From VAYN01 sp964540905 (GTDB lineage Bacteria > Actinomycetota > Thermoleophilia > Solirubrobacterales > 70-9): DNA of 64,000 nucleotides. Shown piece by piece: positions 8,289-16,335 of the stretch. The stretch covers positions 62,001 to 126,000 of the forward strand of contig CAZIOS010000004.1 of NCBI GenBank assembly GCA_964540905.1. The letters run 5' to 3'. The translations under genes were made by a program, and so were the position numbers. The notes below the pieces were generated by a model. It was not told the DNA's origin. It did not search any database and saw only the letters and a program-made list of their open reading frames with translations. The first letter of the stretch is position 1, and every line of letters begins with the position of its first letter.

Positions 8289-9827
8289 GTGAACGTAAGA
8301 AAGAGATTTGCCGGCGGCGCGGGGGTGGCCGCCGACCACGAGCACTACAAGTGGTGGGCGCTCTCCTGCACCAGCCTCGGGATGCTGCTGGTGGCGACCA
8401 ACTCGGGGACGCTGATCATCGCCCTGCCGGACCTCGAGCGGGCGCTCGGGACCAGCCTGCTGGAACTGGTCTGGGTGATCCTCGCCTACATGATCTCCTC
8501 GACCGTGCTGGTCCTCACCGCCGGCCGCCTCTCCGACCTCTTCGGCCGCAAGACCGCCTTCGTCGGCGCCTTCATCATCTTCGCCGCCGCCTCGCTCGGC
8601 GCCGGCTTCGCCGCCGACGGCACCCAGCTGATCCTCTGGCGGATCGTGCAGGGGATCGGCGGCGCCTTCATCTTCGCCAACGGGCCCGCCCTGGTCACCG
8701 ACGCCTTCCCGCGCGAGCAGCTCGGGCTGGCGATGGGGACGAACACGATGGTCGCGGCGATCGGCCTCGTCCTGGGGCCGGTGCTCGGTGGCGCCCTGGT
8801 CGCGATCTCCTGGCACTGGGTCTTCTGGTTCAACGTGCCGCTGGCGCTGGCCGGCGCCGCCTGGGCAGCGCTGGTCCTGCGCGAGCTCTCCGACCGCGAT
8901 CCCGTCCGTGGCCTCGACCTCGCCGGCACCCTCACCTTCGTCGTTGGCCTGACCGGGCTCGTCTACGGGATCTCGCGCGGCGGCATCTCCGGCTGGGACG
9001 ACGGTCTCGTCATCGCCGGCCTGCTCGTCGGCGTGGTCCTGCTGCCGATCTTCGTCCTGATCGAGCACCGCGGCAAGGCGCCGATGCTCGACCTCGACAT
9101 CTTCAAGAACCGCCTCTTCGCCGCCGCCGCCACCGCCGCCTTCATCAACGGCCTCTCGCGCTTCGCGCTGATGTTCATCTTCGTCTTCTACTACCAGGGG
9201 GCGCAGGGGGACGACCCGATCACGGCCGGGATCAAGCTGGCGCCGATGGCGCTGGGGATGCTGGTCGCCTCGCCGATCGCCGGAATCTACGCCGACCGCC
9301 ACGGCTCGAAGACGCTGGCGGCGCTGGGGATGCTGGTCACCGCCGCCGGGCTGGCGCTGATGACGACGCTGCAGGCCGGCTCCGCCTACTGGCAGGGCGG
9401 CCTCTGGCTGGGCCTGGTCGGGATCGGCTCGGGGATGTTCAACTCGCCCAACACGGCGGCGATGATGGGCACGGTGCCGACCGAGCGCCGCGGGATCGCC
9501 GCCGGCGCGCGGACGATGCTGCAGAACACCGGCGCCGTGATCTCGATCGCCTTCGTGCTGGCGATCGTCACCGCCGCGGTGCCGCAGCCGGTCCTCTTCA
9601 AGATCTTCTCCGGGCTCGCCTCCGGCCTCACCAGCGCCCAGCTCGACCCCTTCATCCAGAACATGCACACGGCGCTGTGGGTGCTGGCGGCGACCTCGGT
9701 CCTCGGCGCCGGCGTCTCGCTGCTGCGCCCGCGCGAGGAGGGCACAGCGACGAAGCGGCGCGGCGGCACCGCCCCGGCGCTGGCGATCGAGGAGGCGATC
9801 GCCGAGGAGATCGAGGCGACGCCATGA
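8289..9827 (+). CDS. MFS multidrug efflux transporter, DHA2 (EmrB/QacA) type
   Basis: This 512-residue integral membrane protein has about 14 hydrophobic segments. The first has the DHA2-style motif MLLVATNSGTLIIALPDL, the loop after segment 2 reads GRLSDLFGRKTAF (motif A), and the motif-C-like GLVLGPVLGG is present. It should export drugs or metabolites using the proton gradient. I chose GTG 8289 because TAAGGT lies seven bases upstream; GTG 8265 is an alternative but sits inside the palindrome. The MerR gene overlaps its end (ATGA), so the pump and its likely regulator form one operon. Confidence 0.88.
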   Translation: MNVRKRFAGGAGVAADHEHYKWWALSCTSLGMLLVATNSGTLIIALPDLERALGTSLLELVWVILAYMISSTVLVLTAGRLSDLFGRKTAFVGAFIIFAAASLGAGFAADGTQLILWRIVQGIGGAFIFANGPALVTDAFPREQLGLAMGTNTMVAAIGLVLGPVLGGALVAISWHWVFWFNVPLALAGAAWAALVLRELSDRDPVRGLDLAGTLTFVVGLTGLVYGISRGGISGWDDGLVIAGLLVGVVLLPIFVLIEHRGKAPMLDLDIFKNRLFAAAATAAFINGLSRFALMFIFVFYYQGAQGDDPITAGIKLAPMALGMLVASPIAGIYADRHGSKTLAALGMLVTAAGLALMTTLQAGSAYWQGGLWLGLVGIGSGMFNSPNTAAMMGTVPTERRGIAAGARTMLQNTGAVISIAFVLAIVTAAVPQPVLFKIFSGLASGLTSAQLDPFIQNMHTALWVLAATSVLGAGVSLLRPREEGTATKRRGGTAPALAIEEAIAEEIEATP

Positions 9828-10297
9828 GCGCCGAGAGGCCAGGCGCCGCGGGGCGGGAGCGCGAACGCGAGCTGCGGATCGGCGACGTCGCCAAGCTCGC
9901 CGGGACGACGCCGCGGACGATCCGCTACTACGAGGAGATCGGGCTGCTGCCGGCGACCAGCGGCCGCGAGCCCGGCGCCCACCGCAGCTACGCCGAGTCC
10001 GACGTCGAACGGCTGACCGAGCTGCTGCGGCTGAAGGACCTGCTCGGCGTCTCGCTGGAGGAGCTGAAGCAGCTGATCGAGGCCGAGGACGCGCGCGGCG
10101 AGCTGCGGCGCGAGTGGCACGGCGGCGTCGAGGACCCGGTCCGCCGCCGCCAGATCCTCGAGGAATCCCTGACCTACATCGCCCGCCAGCTGGAGCTGGT
10201 GCGGCGGCGGCGCGAGGAGATCGCCAAGCTCGAGAGCGAGCTGCTGGCGCGGCGCCGGCGCGTGCGCGGGCTGCTGCGCGAGCTAACCGCCGCCTGA
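9824..10297 (+). CDS. MerR-family transcriptional regulator
   Basis: The 157-residue protein has the MerR winged helix at the N-terminus (LRIGDVAKLAGTTPRTIRYYEEIGLLP, about residues 16-42). The wing and second helix follow, then a long coiled-coil C-terminus (about 110-157) for dimerisation. No metal-binding cysteines are visible, so a drug or other small molecule is a more likely signal than a metal ion. It is translationally coupled to the MFS pump and probably controls it. The last 15 bases overlap the convergent dcd gene. Confidence 0.9.
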   Translation: MSAERPGAAGRERERELRIGDVAKLAGTTPRTIRYYEEIGLLPATSGREPGAHRSYAESDVERLTELLRLKDLLGVSLEELKQLIEAEDARGELRREWHGGVEDPVRRRQILEESLTYIARQLELVRRRREEIAKLESELLARRRRVRGLLRELTAA

Positions 10298-11425
10298 GGC
10301 CGTGCCCGCGGTCTGCTCCTGGAAGTGCTTGCTCAGCATCGTCACCTGGCCCTGGTAGTTGGACCCGAGGCTGGCGCCGTAGAGCCGCTCGGCCGGCGCC
10401 TGCATCCACTCCATCCCCAACTTGCAGACCGGCTGGCGGTGTTCGACCATGAAGGAGACGTCGCGGGCGCGGACCTCGAGCGCGGCGCGGCTGCCGGGGC
10501 GCTCGCCCTGGGGGTCGTAGCCAAAGCCGGGGTCGAAGAAGCCGGCGTAGTGGGTGCGCAGCTCGCCCGCGGTCGGGTCGTAGGCCATCATCTCGGCGGC
10601 GATGTCGGGAGGGATGCAGACGCCCTCGGCCGAGAGCAGCAGGTAGAAGATCTCCGGCTCGAGCACGACGCGGCCGCCGGGCTCGGGGAAGACCGGGTCC
10701 CAGTAGTCGCTCCAGCGATAGGCGCGCACCCGCGCGAGATCGACCGGCAGGCTGTTCTTCTTCGCCCGGTAGCCGACGGTGCGATCGGCGGGGCCGGAGA
10801 GGTCGAGGCTGAGGAAGAGGCCGTCGGCGACCGACAGCTCGGACTCCGCGAGGGGCTGGGAGTCGAGGTAGAGCAGCGGCCGCGAGCGCTGCAGCTCGCG
10901 GATCTCCTCGTCGCCGACGCGGACGTCGCCGCGGGCCAGCCGCAACTGGTTCAGCGAGAGCCCGGTCCTGACCTGGATCGCGAAGGAGCGCGGAACGACC
11001 TCCAGATAGAGCCTGCCGCGGTAGCCGGGGCGGATCTCGTCGAAGCGGTGGTGGCGGTCGGTGATCACCCGGGTGAAGACGTCGAGGCGGCCGGTCGAGC
11101 TCTTCGGGTTGGCCTTCGCCCGCACGTCCGTGGGCAGCGCCAGCTCCTCGATCAGCGGCACCAGGTAGGGGCGGTCGCGCTCGAGCACGGCGCCGTCGCG
11201 GAGGTCGATCCGCTGGAAGGCGAGTCCCTCGATCTTCTCCTCGACGGTCGAGTCGACGTCGGGCAGGAAGGAGCAGCGCAGGGCCCAGGCGAAGTCGCCG
11301 AGCCGCAGGTCGATGCTGGCCGGCTGGATCGCCTCGGGGCGGATCCGGTAGTCGCCGGAGCTGACCCACTCGCGCTCGATCGCCTCACCCAGGGCCTGGG
11401 AGGGGAAGACGCCGGGGTCGCTCAT
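10283..11425 (-). CDS. dcd: 2'-deoxycytidine 5'-triphosphate deaminase, double-domain form
   Basis: This 380-residue protein is about twice the length of E. coli Dcd and matches the two-domain form. The first half has YRIRPEAIQPASIDLRLGDFAW and KANPKSSTGRLDVFTRVI; the SSTGRLD block belongs to the Dcd/Dut fold. The second half repeats the fold around AGFFDPGFGYDP and EVRARDVSFMVEHRQPVCKL. It converts dCTP to dUTP for thymidylate supply. The ATG overlaps the stop of the upstream TetR gene (ATGA), an unusual pairing that suggests co-expression. Confidence 0.88.
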   Translation of the reverse strand: MSDPGVFPSQALGEAIEREWVSSGDYRIRPEAIQPASIDLRLGDFAWALRCSFLPDVDSTVEEKIEGLAFQRIDLRDGAVLERDRPYLVPLIEELALPTDVRAKANPKSSTGRLDVFTRVITDRHHRFDEIRPGYRGRLYLEVVPRSFAIQVRTGLSLNQLRLARGDVRVGDEEIRELQRSRPLLYLDSQPLAESELSVADGLFLSLDLSGPADRTVGYRAKKNSLPVDLARVRAYRWSDYWDPVFPEPGGRVVLEPEIFYLLLSAEGVCIPPDIAAEMMAYDPTAGELRTHYAGFFDPGFGYDPQGERPGSRAALEVRARDVSFMVEHRQPVCKLGMEWMQAPAERLYGASLGSNYQGQVTMLSKHFQEQTAGTASGGG

Positions 11426-12066
11426 CCAGCAGAGATTATTCGCCGCGCCTCGGTGACGCCGAGGTAGGGCGTCAGCGCAAACTCGAGCACGTCCGGCAGC
11501 AGCCGGTCGAGCTTCTCGCCGTCGCCGGCGAAGATGCGGCGGCCGAGCAGCGAGGCGACGCCACCGATCACCGCCTCGCCGGTGCTGGCGGGGATGGCGA
11601 CACCGTCGGGGGCGCTGGGAGCGCCCTCGCAGAGGTAGGGCACGAAGCTCTCGACCGCGGCCTGGTAGCGGTCGTAGACACCGGGACCGACCCGCAATCC
11701 CTCGACCAGGGTGAGGCTGGCCAGCGCTGGCTCCTCGGTGAGCAGAGTCAGCAGCGACGCGAAGGAGTCGTGCACCCGCCCCGACCACTGTCCCTTCTCC
11801 TGCCTCGCGCAGACCCCGAGGACACGCTCCCGAACCTGCTCCACACCGGCTTCGTAGGCGGCGAAGAAACAGTCATCCTTACTCTCGAAGTGCTTGTAGA
11901 AGTCACTCTTGGAGACCGACGCTCGCTGGCCAATCAGTGACACAGTGGTTTTTTGATAACCAACCTCGTAGAGAACTTCAGTCAGCGCCGTAATCAGTCT
12001 TCCGCGCTGATTTTTGGCGACATACTCAGGGGAAAGGCCGTGGCGTCCGCGGGGCAATCGCTCCAT
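11422..12066 (-). CDS. TetR-family transcriptional regulator (upstream of dcd)
   Basis: The 214-residue protein begins RLPRGRHGLSPEYVAKNQRGRL. A TetR DNA-binding domain follows (about 23-70, with VSLIGQRASVSKSDFYKHFESKDDCF as recognition region), then a helical ligand-binding domain. The N-terminal signature is one I associate with Thermoleophilia-type genomes. It is divergent from a second TetR gene, and the gap contains CGTAC-N6-GTACG, a possible operator. It overlaps dcd by four bases. The ligand is unknown. Confidence 0.88.
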   Translation of the reverse strand: MERLPRGRHGLSPEYVAKNQRGRLITALTEVLYEVGYQKTTVSLIGQRASVSKSDFYKHFESKDDCFFAAYEAGVEQVRERVLGVCARQEKGQWSGRVHDSFASLLTLLTEEPALASLTLVEGLRVGPGVYDRYQAAVESFVPYLCEGAPSAPDGVAIPASTGEAVIGGVASLLGRRIFAGDGEKLDRLLPDVLEFALTPYLGVTEARRIISAG

Positions 12067-12086
12067 TCGAGCCTGGAGTCTGGCAC

Positions 12087-12102
12087 CGTACTGTCACGTA
12101 CG
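12087..12102. promoter_or_regulatory. Candidate operator between two divergent TetR genes
   Basis: CGTAC and GTACG are perfect five-base arms around a six-base spacer, placed 20 bases upstream of the leftward TetR start. The 175-base gap (12067-12241) is more AT-rich than its surroundings and includes a run of seven T around 12120. No other gene was found in it. The assignment as a TetR binding site is inference from position and symmetry. Confidence 0.4.
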
Positions 12103-12241
12103 CCTTCTGCCCCTAGAATTTTTTTATCTACACGTTGGTACGCCTAATCGGCATGGGCCCGCCAAAGCCCGCGTCGTTGCCGATGGTCTGGTACCTTGAG
12201 AATACTTCCGTCGTCTTTTATGAAAACGTGCGGGTTTCTCT

Positions 12242-12997
12242 GTGCCATTCGACAGGATCCAGCTCAAACAGGAGGCGCTCGTCGCAGCGATCGGAGATGG
12301 CTGGCCGCCGGCTCAGGTGACGGCCGCGGTGGAGCTGTTGAACAACAGCGAAGGCAAGTTCCCCTCCGGGATGCGGAAACTCCCCGCCGACCTGGTCAGC
12401 GCGGTCCAGCGGGAGCGGCTGATCGCGGCGATGCTGAAAGCGGCATCTGAACTTGGCTACCGCGACACCAACGTGCAGAACGTGATCGACCGCGCCGGAG
12501 TCTCGCGACCCACCTTCTACGAGCACTTCGCCAACAAGGAAGACTGCTTCCTCGCCGCCTTCGACACAACCGCGGCGCGGCTGCGCGAGAAAGTCGAGGC
12601 GGCGGCCGCGGAGGGCGGCGACAACTGGCGCCAGCGACTGCGCTTCACCCTCGAGGCGCTGCTGCAGTTCGCCGCCAGCGAACCCGAGGCGGCGCGGACG
12701 CTGATCGTCGAGGCCCGCGCCGGCAGCGCCGACGCGGTCCAGCGCCGCGACGAACTGCTCGACTACTTCGCCGACAGCATCGACGAGAAGGTGCGCGAGC
12801 TGGTGCCCGGCGCCCCCTCCCACTCGGCGGTCACCGCCGCCGGCATCGTCGGCGGCATCGAGGCGCTGCTCTACTCCCGGCTCAACAAGGGGGACGTCGA
12901 CGACCTCGAGTCCCTGCTGCCGTCGTTGATGTACTTCGTCGTCCTCCCGTACGAGGGGCGCGAGGCCGCCGGCAGGGAGCTGGCGGCGACGCACTGA
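12242..12997 (+). CDS. TetR-family transcriptional regulator
   Basis: This 251-residue protein (GTG start) has an unusual N-terminal stretch of about 55 residues (WPPAQVTAAVELLNNSEGKF). The TetR domain follows (RERLIAAMLKAASELGYRDTNVQNVIDRAGVSRPTFYEHFANKEDC, about 58-105) and then a helical effector domain. It is divergent from another TetR gene. No partner enzyme is obvious, since the next gene is a small membrane protein. A shorter start near residue 40 (GMRKLPADL) cannot be excluded. Confidence 0.85.
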   Translation: MPFDRIQLKQEALVAAIGDGWPPAQVTAAVELLNNSEGKFPSGMRKLPADLVSAVQRERLIAAMLKAASELGYRDTNVQNVIDRAGVSRPTFYEHFANKEDCFLAAFDTTAARLREKVEAAAAEGGDNWRQRLRFTLEALLQFAASEPEAARTLIVEARAGSADAVQRRDELLDYFADSIDEKVRELVPGAPSHSAVTAAGIVGGIEALLYSRLNKGDVDDLESLLPSLMYFVVLPYEGREAAGRELAATH

Positions 12998-12998
12998 G

Positions 12999-13014
12999 GG
13001 CAGCTTATGCTGCC
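12999..13014 (+). promoter_or_regulatory. Dyad-centred -10 box of the 13018 gene
   Basis: GGCAGC and GCTGCC flank TTAT, and the hexamer TATGCT sits in the centre of the dyad, six bases before ATG 13018. This fits a leaderless promoter whose -10 box is covered by a symmetric protein-binding site. It is one of several such arrangements in the window. Confidence 0.5.
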
Positions 13015-13017
13015 GGC

Positions 13018-13440
13018 ATGCGCTCGCCAGCCACCGCCCGGGGCGCGCTGGGCTTCCTCCTCCTCGCCGCGCTGACGATCGGGCTGACCGCGGCGGTCCT
13101 GCCGCGGACCTTCTACGACGACTTCCCCTTCCTCGCCCACTGGGTCGAGCTGCTCCCCCCCTACAACGAGCACCTGGTCACCGACGTCGGCGGCCTCTAC
13201 CTCGGCTTCGCCGTCCTCTTCGCCTGGGCGGCCTGGACCCTCGAGCGCACCCTGGTCCGCGCCGTCTGCGCCGCCTGGCTGCTGACCGCCACCATCCACC
13301 TGCTCTTCCACGCCACCCACCTCACCGGCTTCAGCCCCGCCAACGCAATCGCCGAGCTCTCCTCCCTGGCCCTGCTGATCGTTCCCGCCCCCCTCGCCGT
13401 CTGGGCCATCGGCCCGGCGGACGAGAAAGTAGAGCCGTAG
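13018..13440 (+). CDS. Small four-helix membrane protein of unknown function
   Basis: The 140-residue product has four predicted membrane segments: about 9-27, 58-76, 80-100 and 112-135. A conserved-looking extracytoplasmic loop, PRTFYDDFPFLAHWVELLPPYNEHLVTDVG, lies between the first two. I do not recognise an enzyme motif. The ATG has TATGCT six bases upstream. It stands alone between a TetR gene and a tRNA; regulation by the TetR gene is possible but not shown. Confidence 0.75.
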   Translation: MRSPATARGALGFLLLAALTIGLTAAVLPRTFYDDFPFLAHWVELLPPYNEHLVTDVGGLYLGFAVLFAWAAWTLERTLVRAVCAAWLLTATIHLLFHATHLTGFSPANAIAELSSLALLIVPAPLAVWAIGPADEKVEP

Positions 13441-13445
13441 AAACT

Positions 13446-13462
13446 CACCCGCCCTGCGGGTG
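13446..13462 (+). terminator. Candidate hairpin after the 13018 gene
   Basis: CACCCGC and GCGGGTG form a perfect seven-pair stem with a CCT loop, six bases after the stop codon. No T-run follows, so termination would have to be of the tail-less kind, or the hairpin may only protect the 3' end. Confidence 0.4.
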
Positions 13463-13554
13463 TCAGGGCAAGCAGATCAAGGACGCAGTGAGCGAAGCGT
13501 GCTCTGCACGTGAGCGAGCGAGGACGCCGATATGCGCCGCCCTGGCGCCCGCAG

Positions 13555-13641
13555 CGGAGGGGGTGGGATTCGAACCCACGAGCGCCTTGCGACGCCAACA
13601 GTTTTCGAGACTGCCCCGTTCAACCACTCCGGCACCCCTCC
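13555..13641 (-). tRNA. tRNA-Ser (anticodon CGA)
   Basis: On the minus strand GGAGGGG (13641-13635) pairs with CCCCTCC (13562-13556). The anticodon stem encloses CTCGAAA, giving anticodon CGA for UCG codons. A long variable arm (GGCGTCGCAAGGCGC region) is typical of tRNA-Ser, and the T-arm reads GTGGGTTCGAATCCCAC. The discriminator base is G and CCA is not encoded. Confidence 0.95.
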
Positions 13642-13723
13642 GGGACTCAGTCAGCGCCTGATTCTAGGGATGGCTGGGCGGCTCCAGCTTTAAAGCCGGC
13701 CACCGTGGCGCCGATGGTGTGCC

Positions 13724-15655
13724 GTGAACAGCGGCGAGCAGACCCGAGCCGGGCGGTTCTTCGACCGCCACCCGCGGCTGCTGCGCGGGCTGGCGCTGGT
13801 GGCGTTGACCTGGGGGGTCGGCTACCTGATCTGGCGGATCGGCTGGAGCGGCCACGGTGCCAGCCCGCTGGCTTTCGCGATGCTGCTGGCGACCGAGGTC
13901 TACGGCCTCTGGGCGCTGGCGATGCTGGCCTGGTTCTCGTGGTCGCGCCCGGTGGCGGTGCGGCCGCCGGTCACCGCCGGGCGGGCGGTCGACGTCTACG
14001 TCTGCACCTACGACGAGCCGGCGGAGGTGGTGATGGCGACGCTGGCCGGCTGCCGCGCGCTCGGCTACCCGCACACGACCTGGCTGCTCGACGACGGCCG
14101 CCGCGAGGAGATGCGCGAGCTGGCGGCGATCGCCGGCGCCGGCTACCTGACCCGGCCCGACAACTCCCACGCCAAGGCCGGCAACATCAACGCGGCGCTG
14201 CCGCGCACCGGAGGCGAACTGGTGCTGGTCCTCGACGCCGACCACGTGCCGATGCCGGACGCGCTCGACGCCCTGGTCGGCTACTTCGACGACGAGCGGA
14301 TGGCGGTGGTGCAGACCCCGCACGACTTCTTCAACCACGACTCGGTCCAGCACTACGTCGTCGGCCGCCACGAGCAGTCGCTCTTCTACCGCGTCGTCTG
14401 CCCCGGCAAGGACCGCCACGGCGCCGCCTACTGGTGCGGCTCGGCGGCGCTGATCGACCGCCGCGCCCTGCTGGCGATCGGCGGCGTCGCCACCGAGACG
14501 ATCGCCGAGGACTTCCACACCACGATCCGGCTGCAGCGGGCCGGCTGGCGCAGCCGCTACCACGACGAGGTCCTGGTCCAGGGACTGGCCCCGCACGACC
14601 TCGACGGCTACCTGCTGCAGCGCGACCGCTGGGCGCGCGGCAACCTCGCCGTCCTCACCCTGCCCGAGTCCCCCCTGCGCGCCGGCGAGCTGGCGCCGCT
14701 GCAGCGGCTCTCCTACCTCGCCAGCCTGCTCGCCTACCTGGCGCCGCCGATGCGGCTGCTGCTGCTGGCGACCCTGGGCCTGGTGCTGTGGACCGGCGAG
14801 CTGCCGATGAAGGTCAGCGTCGTCGCCCTGGCGGCGCTCTGGCTGCCCTCGGTCCTGCTCAACCTCAGCGCCGGCTCGGCGCTGGCGCGCGGCTACATGC
14901 GGATCCCCGAGACCGCCCACTACGAGCTGCTGACGATGGAGATCTACACCCGCGCCCTGCGCTGCGCCGTGTGGCCGGGCCGCACCGCCTTCAAGGTGAC
15001 GCCGAAGCAGGGCACCGGCGGCGGCGGCTGGGACACCGTGCGCAGGCTCCACCTGGTCCTCCTCTGCACCGTCCTGCTCGCCGGCGGCACGCTGCTGCGG
15101 CTGCTCGACCTGGCCGGCGCCGGGCCGCTGCCGGACCTGCCGGGGATCGCAGCGGTGCTGGTGCCGCTGCTGGGGCTGATCGAGCTGCGGCGGCTGCTGC
15201 GCACCCTCTGGGCGGTCGGGCGGCGCAAGCAGCGCCGGCTCGTCTACCGCTTCGAGGGCGACGCCCCCGCCCACTGCTTCCTGCCCGAGGGCCACATCCC
15301 GGCCCGCCTGGTCGACGCCAGCGCCGCCGGCGTCGGCCTCGTCGCCGAGGCGCCGCTGGCGGTCGGCGCCCGGCCGGCGGTCCTGCTCCAGCTCGACGAC
15401 GCCGCCGGCGTCGCCCACGAAGTCGCCGCCCAGGTCGAGGTCCGCAGCTGCCGCGAGGTCGGGGGGCGCTTCCTGATCGGCGCCACGATCGCCGACATCG
15501 ACCCCGACTCGCGGCTGCGGCTGATGGAGTGGTGCTACGTCGTCTGCAGCCACGAGCGCCTGCGCGGCAGCCGCCCGGTCGCGCTGCCGCTGCCGGAGTC
15601 GGAAGCGATCGTGGTCGAGCTCGACGCCTACCGCGAGCCGGCGCTGGCGGCCTGA
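13724..15655 (+). CDS. Cellulose-synthase-like family 2 glycosyltransferase with PilZ domain
   Basis: The 643-residue protein has two N-terminal membrane segments (about 20-40 and 50-72) and a GT2 catalytic domain from about 88. The key motifs are LLDDG, VLDADH, AEDFHTT and QRDRWARGN, the D, DxD, D and QxxRW set of processive synthases. More membrane segments follow and then a C-terminal PilZ domain (about 505-600), with RKQRR as the RxxxR arm and DASAAGVG as the D/NxSxxG motif. It likely makes a polysaccharide under c-di-GMP control. No bcsB-like partner or other synthase gene is adjacent. The start is GTG 13724. Confidence 0.9.
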   Translation: MNSGEQTRAGRFFDRHPRLLRGLALVALTWGVGYLIWRIGWSGHGASPLAFAMLLATEVYGLWALAMLAWFSWSRPVAVRPPVTAGRAVDVYVCTYDEPAEVVMATLAGCRALGYPHTTWLLDDGRREEMRELAAIAGAGYLTRPDNSHAKAGNINAALPRTGGELVLVLDADHVPMPDALDALVGYFDDERMAVVQTPHDFFNHDSVQHYVVGRHEQSLFYRVVCPGKDRHGAAYWCGSAALIDRRALLAIGGVATETIAEDFHTTIRLQRAGWRSRYHDEVLVQGLAPHDLDGYLLQRDRWARGNLAVLTLPESPLRAGELAPLQRLSYLASLLAYLAPPMRLLLLATLGLVLWTGELPMKVSVVALAALWLPSVLLNLSAGSALARGYMRIPETAHYELLTMEIYTRALRCAVWPGRTAFKVTPKQGTGGGGWDTVRRLHLVLLCTVLLAGGTLLRLLDLAGAGPLPDLPGIAAVLVPLLGLIELRRLLRTLWAVGRRKQRRLVYRFEGDAPAHCFLPEGHIPARLVDASAAGVGLVAEAPLAVGARPAVLLQLDDAAGVAHEVAAQVEVRSCREVGGRFLIGATIADIDPDSRLRLMEWCYVVCSHERLRGSRPVALPLPESEAIVVELDAYREPALAA

Positions 15656-15690
15656 CCCAAGCGCTCTCCAGCTAGGCTTCGCGGGCACCC

Positions 15691-15780
15691 GGAGAGGTGT
15701 CCGAGTGGCTTAAGGAGCGCGACTGGAAATCGCGTGGGCGGGGTTAACCCGCCTCGTGGGTTCGAATCCCACCCTCTCCG
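15691..15780 (+). tRNA. tRNA-Ser (anticodon GGA)
   Basis: Acceptor strands GGAGAGG and CCTCTCC pair. The anticodon stem GCGA/TCGC encloses CTGGAAA, giving anticodon GGA (UCC/UCU codons). A long variable arm (GGGCGGGGTTAACCCGCC region) and T-arm GTGGGTTCGAATCCCAC are present. The discriminator is G and CCA is not encoded. Its 3' half lies antisense to the end of tadA. Confidence 0.95.
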
Positions 15781-16247
15781 TTCCGGCGGGCGGCGAAGAA
15801 GTCGCGCAGGAGGGCGGCGCACTCGTCCTCGCAGACGCCGGCGATGAGCTCCGGGCGGTGGTTGAGGGCGGGCTCGGCGAGGACGTCGAGGACGCTGCCG
15901 GCGGCGCCGGCCTTGGGGTCGGCGGCGCCGAAGACGACGGTGGGGATGCGGGCGAGGACGATCGCCCCGGCGCACATCGCGCAGGGCTCGAGGGTGACGT
16001 AGAGGGTCGTGCCCGGCAGGCGCCAGCCGCCGAGCGCGGCGGCGGCGGCGCGGATCGCCAGGATCTCGGCGTGGGCGGTGGGGTCGCGGCGCAGCTCGCG
16101 CTCGTTGCCGGCGGCGGCGAGCGGCTCGCCCTCGCGCAGGATCGCGGCGCCGATCGGGACGTCGCCGTGCCCCTCGGCCCGGCGCGCCTGCTCCAGGGCC
16201 AGGGCCATTCCGCGTTCATGGACTGCGATCTCGACGGCCTCGCTCAT
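15744..16247 (-). CDS. tadA: tRNA-specific adenosine deaminase TadA
   Basis: The 167-residue zinc enzyme converts A34 to inosine in tRNA-Arg(ACG), a tRNA also encoded in this window at 62311. The zinc and catalytic motifs are HAE (residues 59-61) and PCAMC (88-92) within TLEPCAMCAGAIV. The start is ATG 16247, with CATACT nine bases upstream. The frame runs 37 bases into the antisense strand of tRNA-Ser, so the last residues (GEGGIRTHEAG) are encoded by tRNA complement and are unlikely to be functional. Confidence 0.92.
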   Translation of the reverse strand: MSEAVEIAVHERGMALALEQARRAEGHGDVPIGAAILREGEPLAAAGNERELRRDPTAHAEILAIRAAAAALGGWRLPGTTLYVTLEPCAMCAGAIVLARIPTVVFGAADPKAGAAGSVLDVLAEPALNHRPELIAGVCEDECAALLRDFFAARRNGEGGIRTHEAG

Positions 16248-16293
16248 CGATCCGGGAGTATGTCTCCTACAACTTCCCCAGCCCGCCGGTGTT

Positions 16294-16305
16294 GGCTCTA
16301 GAGCC
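16294..16305. promoter_or_regulatory. Perfect 12-base palindrome in the tadA/subtilase gap
   Basis: GGCTCTAGAGCC is fully self-complementary and contains TAGAGC, a possible -10 box for the rightward subtilase gene about 30 bases on. It lies in the 88-base gap between divergent genes. A role as operator is inferred only from symmetry and place. Confidence 0.3.
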
Positions 16306-16335
16306 GGCTCGACCGCAGGGAACCCGGCCACCCAG

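Noticed and set aside
8214..11369. A leftward open frame of over 1000 codons antisense to the MFS and MerR genes
   Set aside because: It is rich in Arg, Gly, Asp and Glu without any domain, and lies opposite well-recognised genes. Such frames are a by-product of very high GC content.
12061..12241. An RNA element or small gene in the AT-rich gap between the TetR genes
   Set aside because: No riboswitch-like folding, tRNA feature or convincing short frame was found; promoters and an operator explain the composition.
13555..13641. tRNA genes as integration sites of a mobile island
   Set aside because: No integrase, excisionase or repeated tRNA end was found near any of the three tRNAs.
15744..15780. 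The peptide GGIRTHEA at the end of TadA as a conserved domain
   Set aside because: It is the familiar false peptide produced by translating the complement of a tRNA T-arm.
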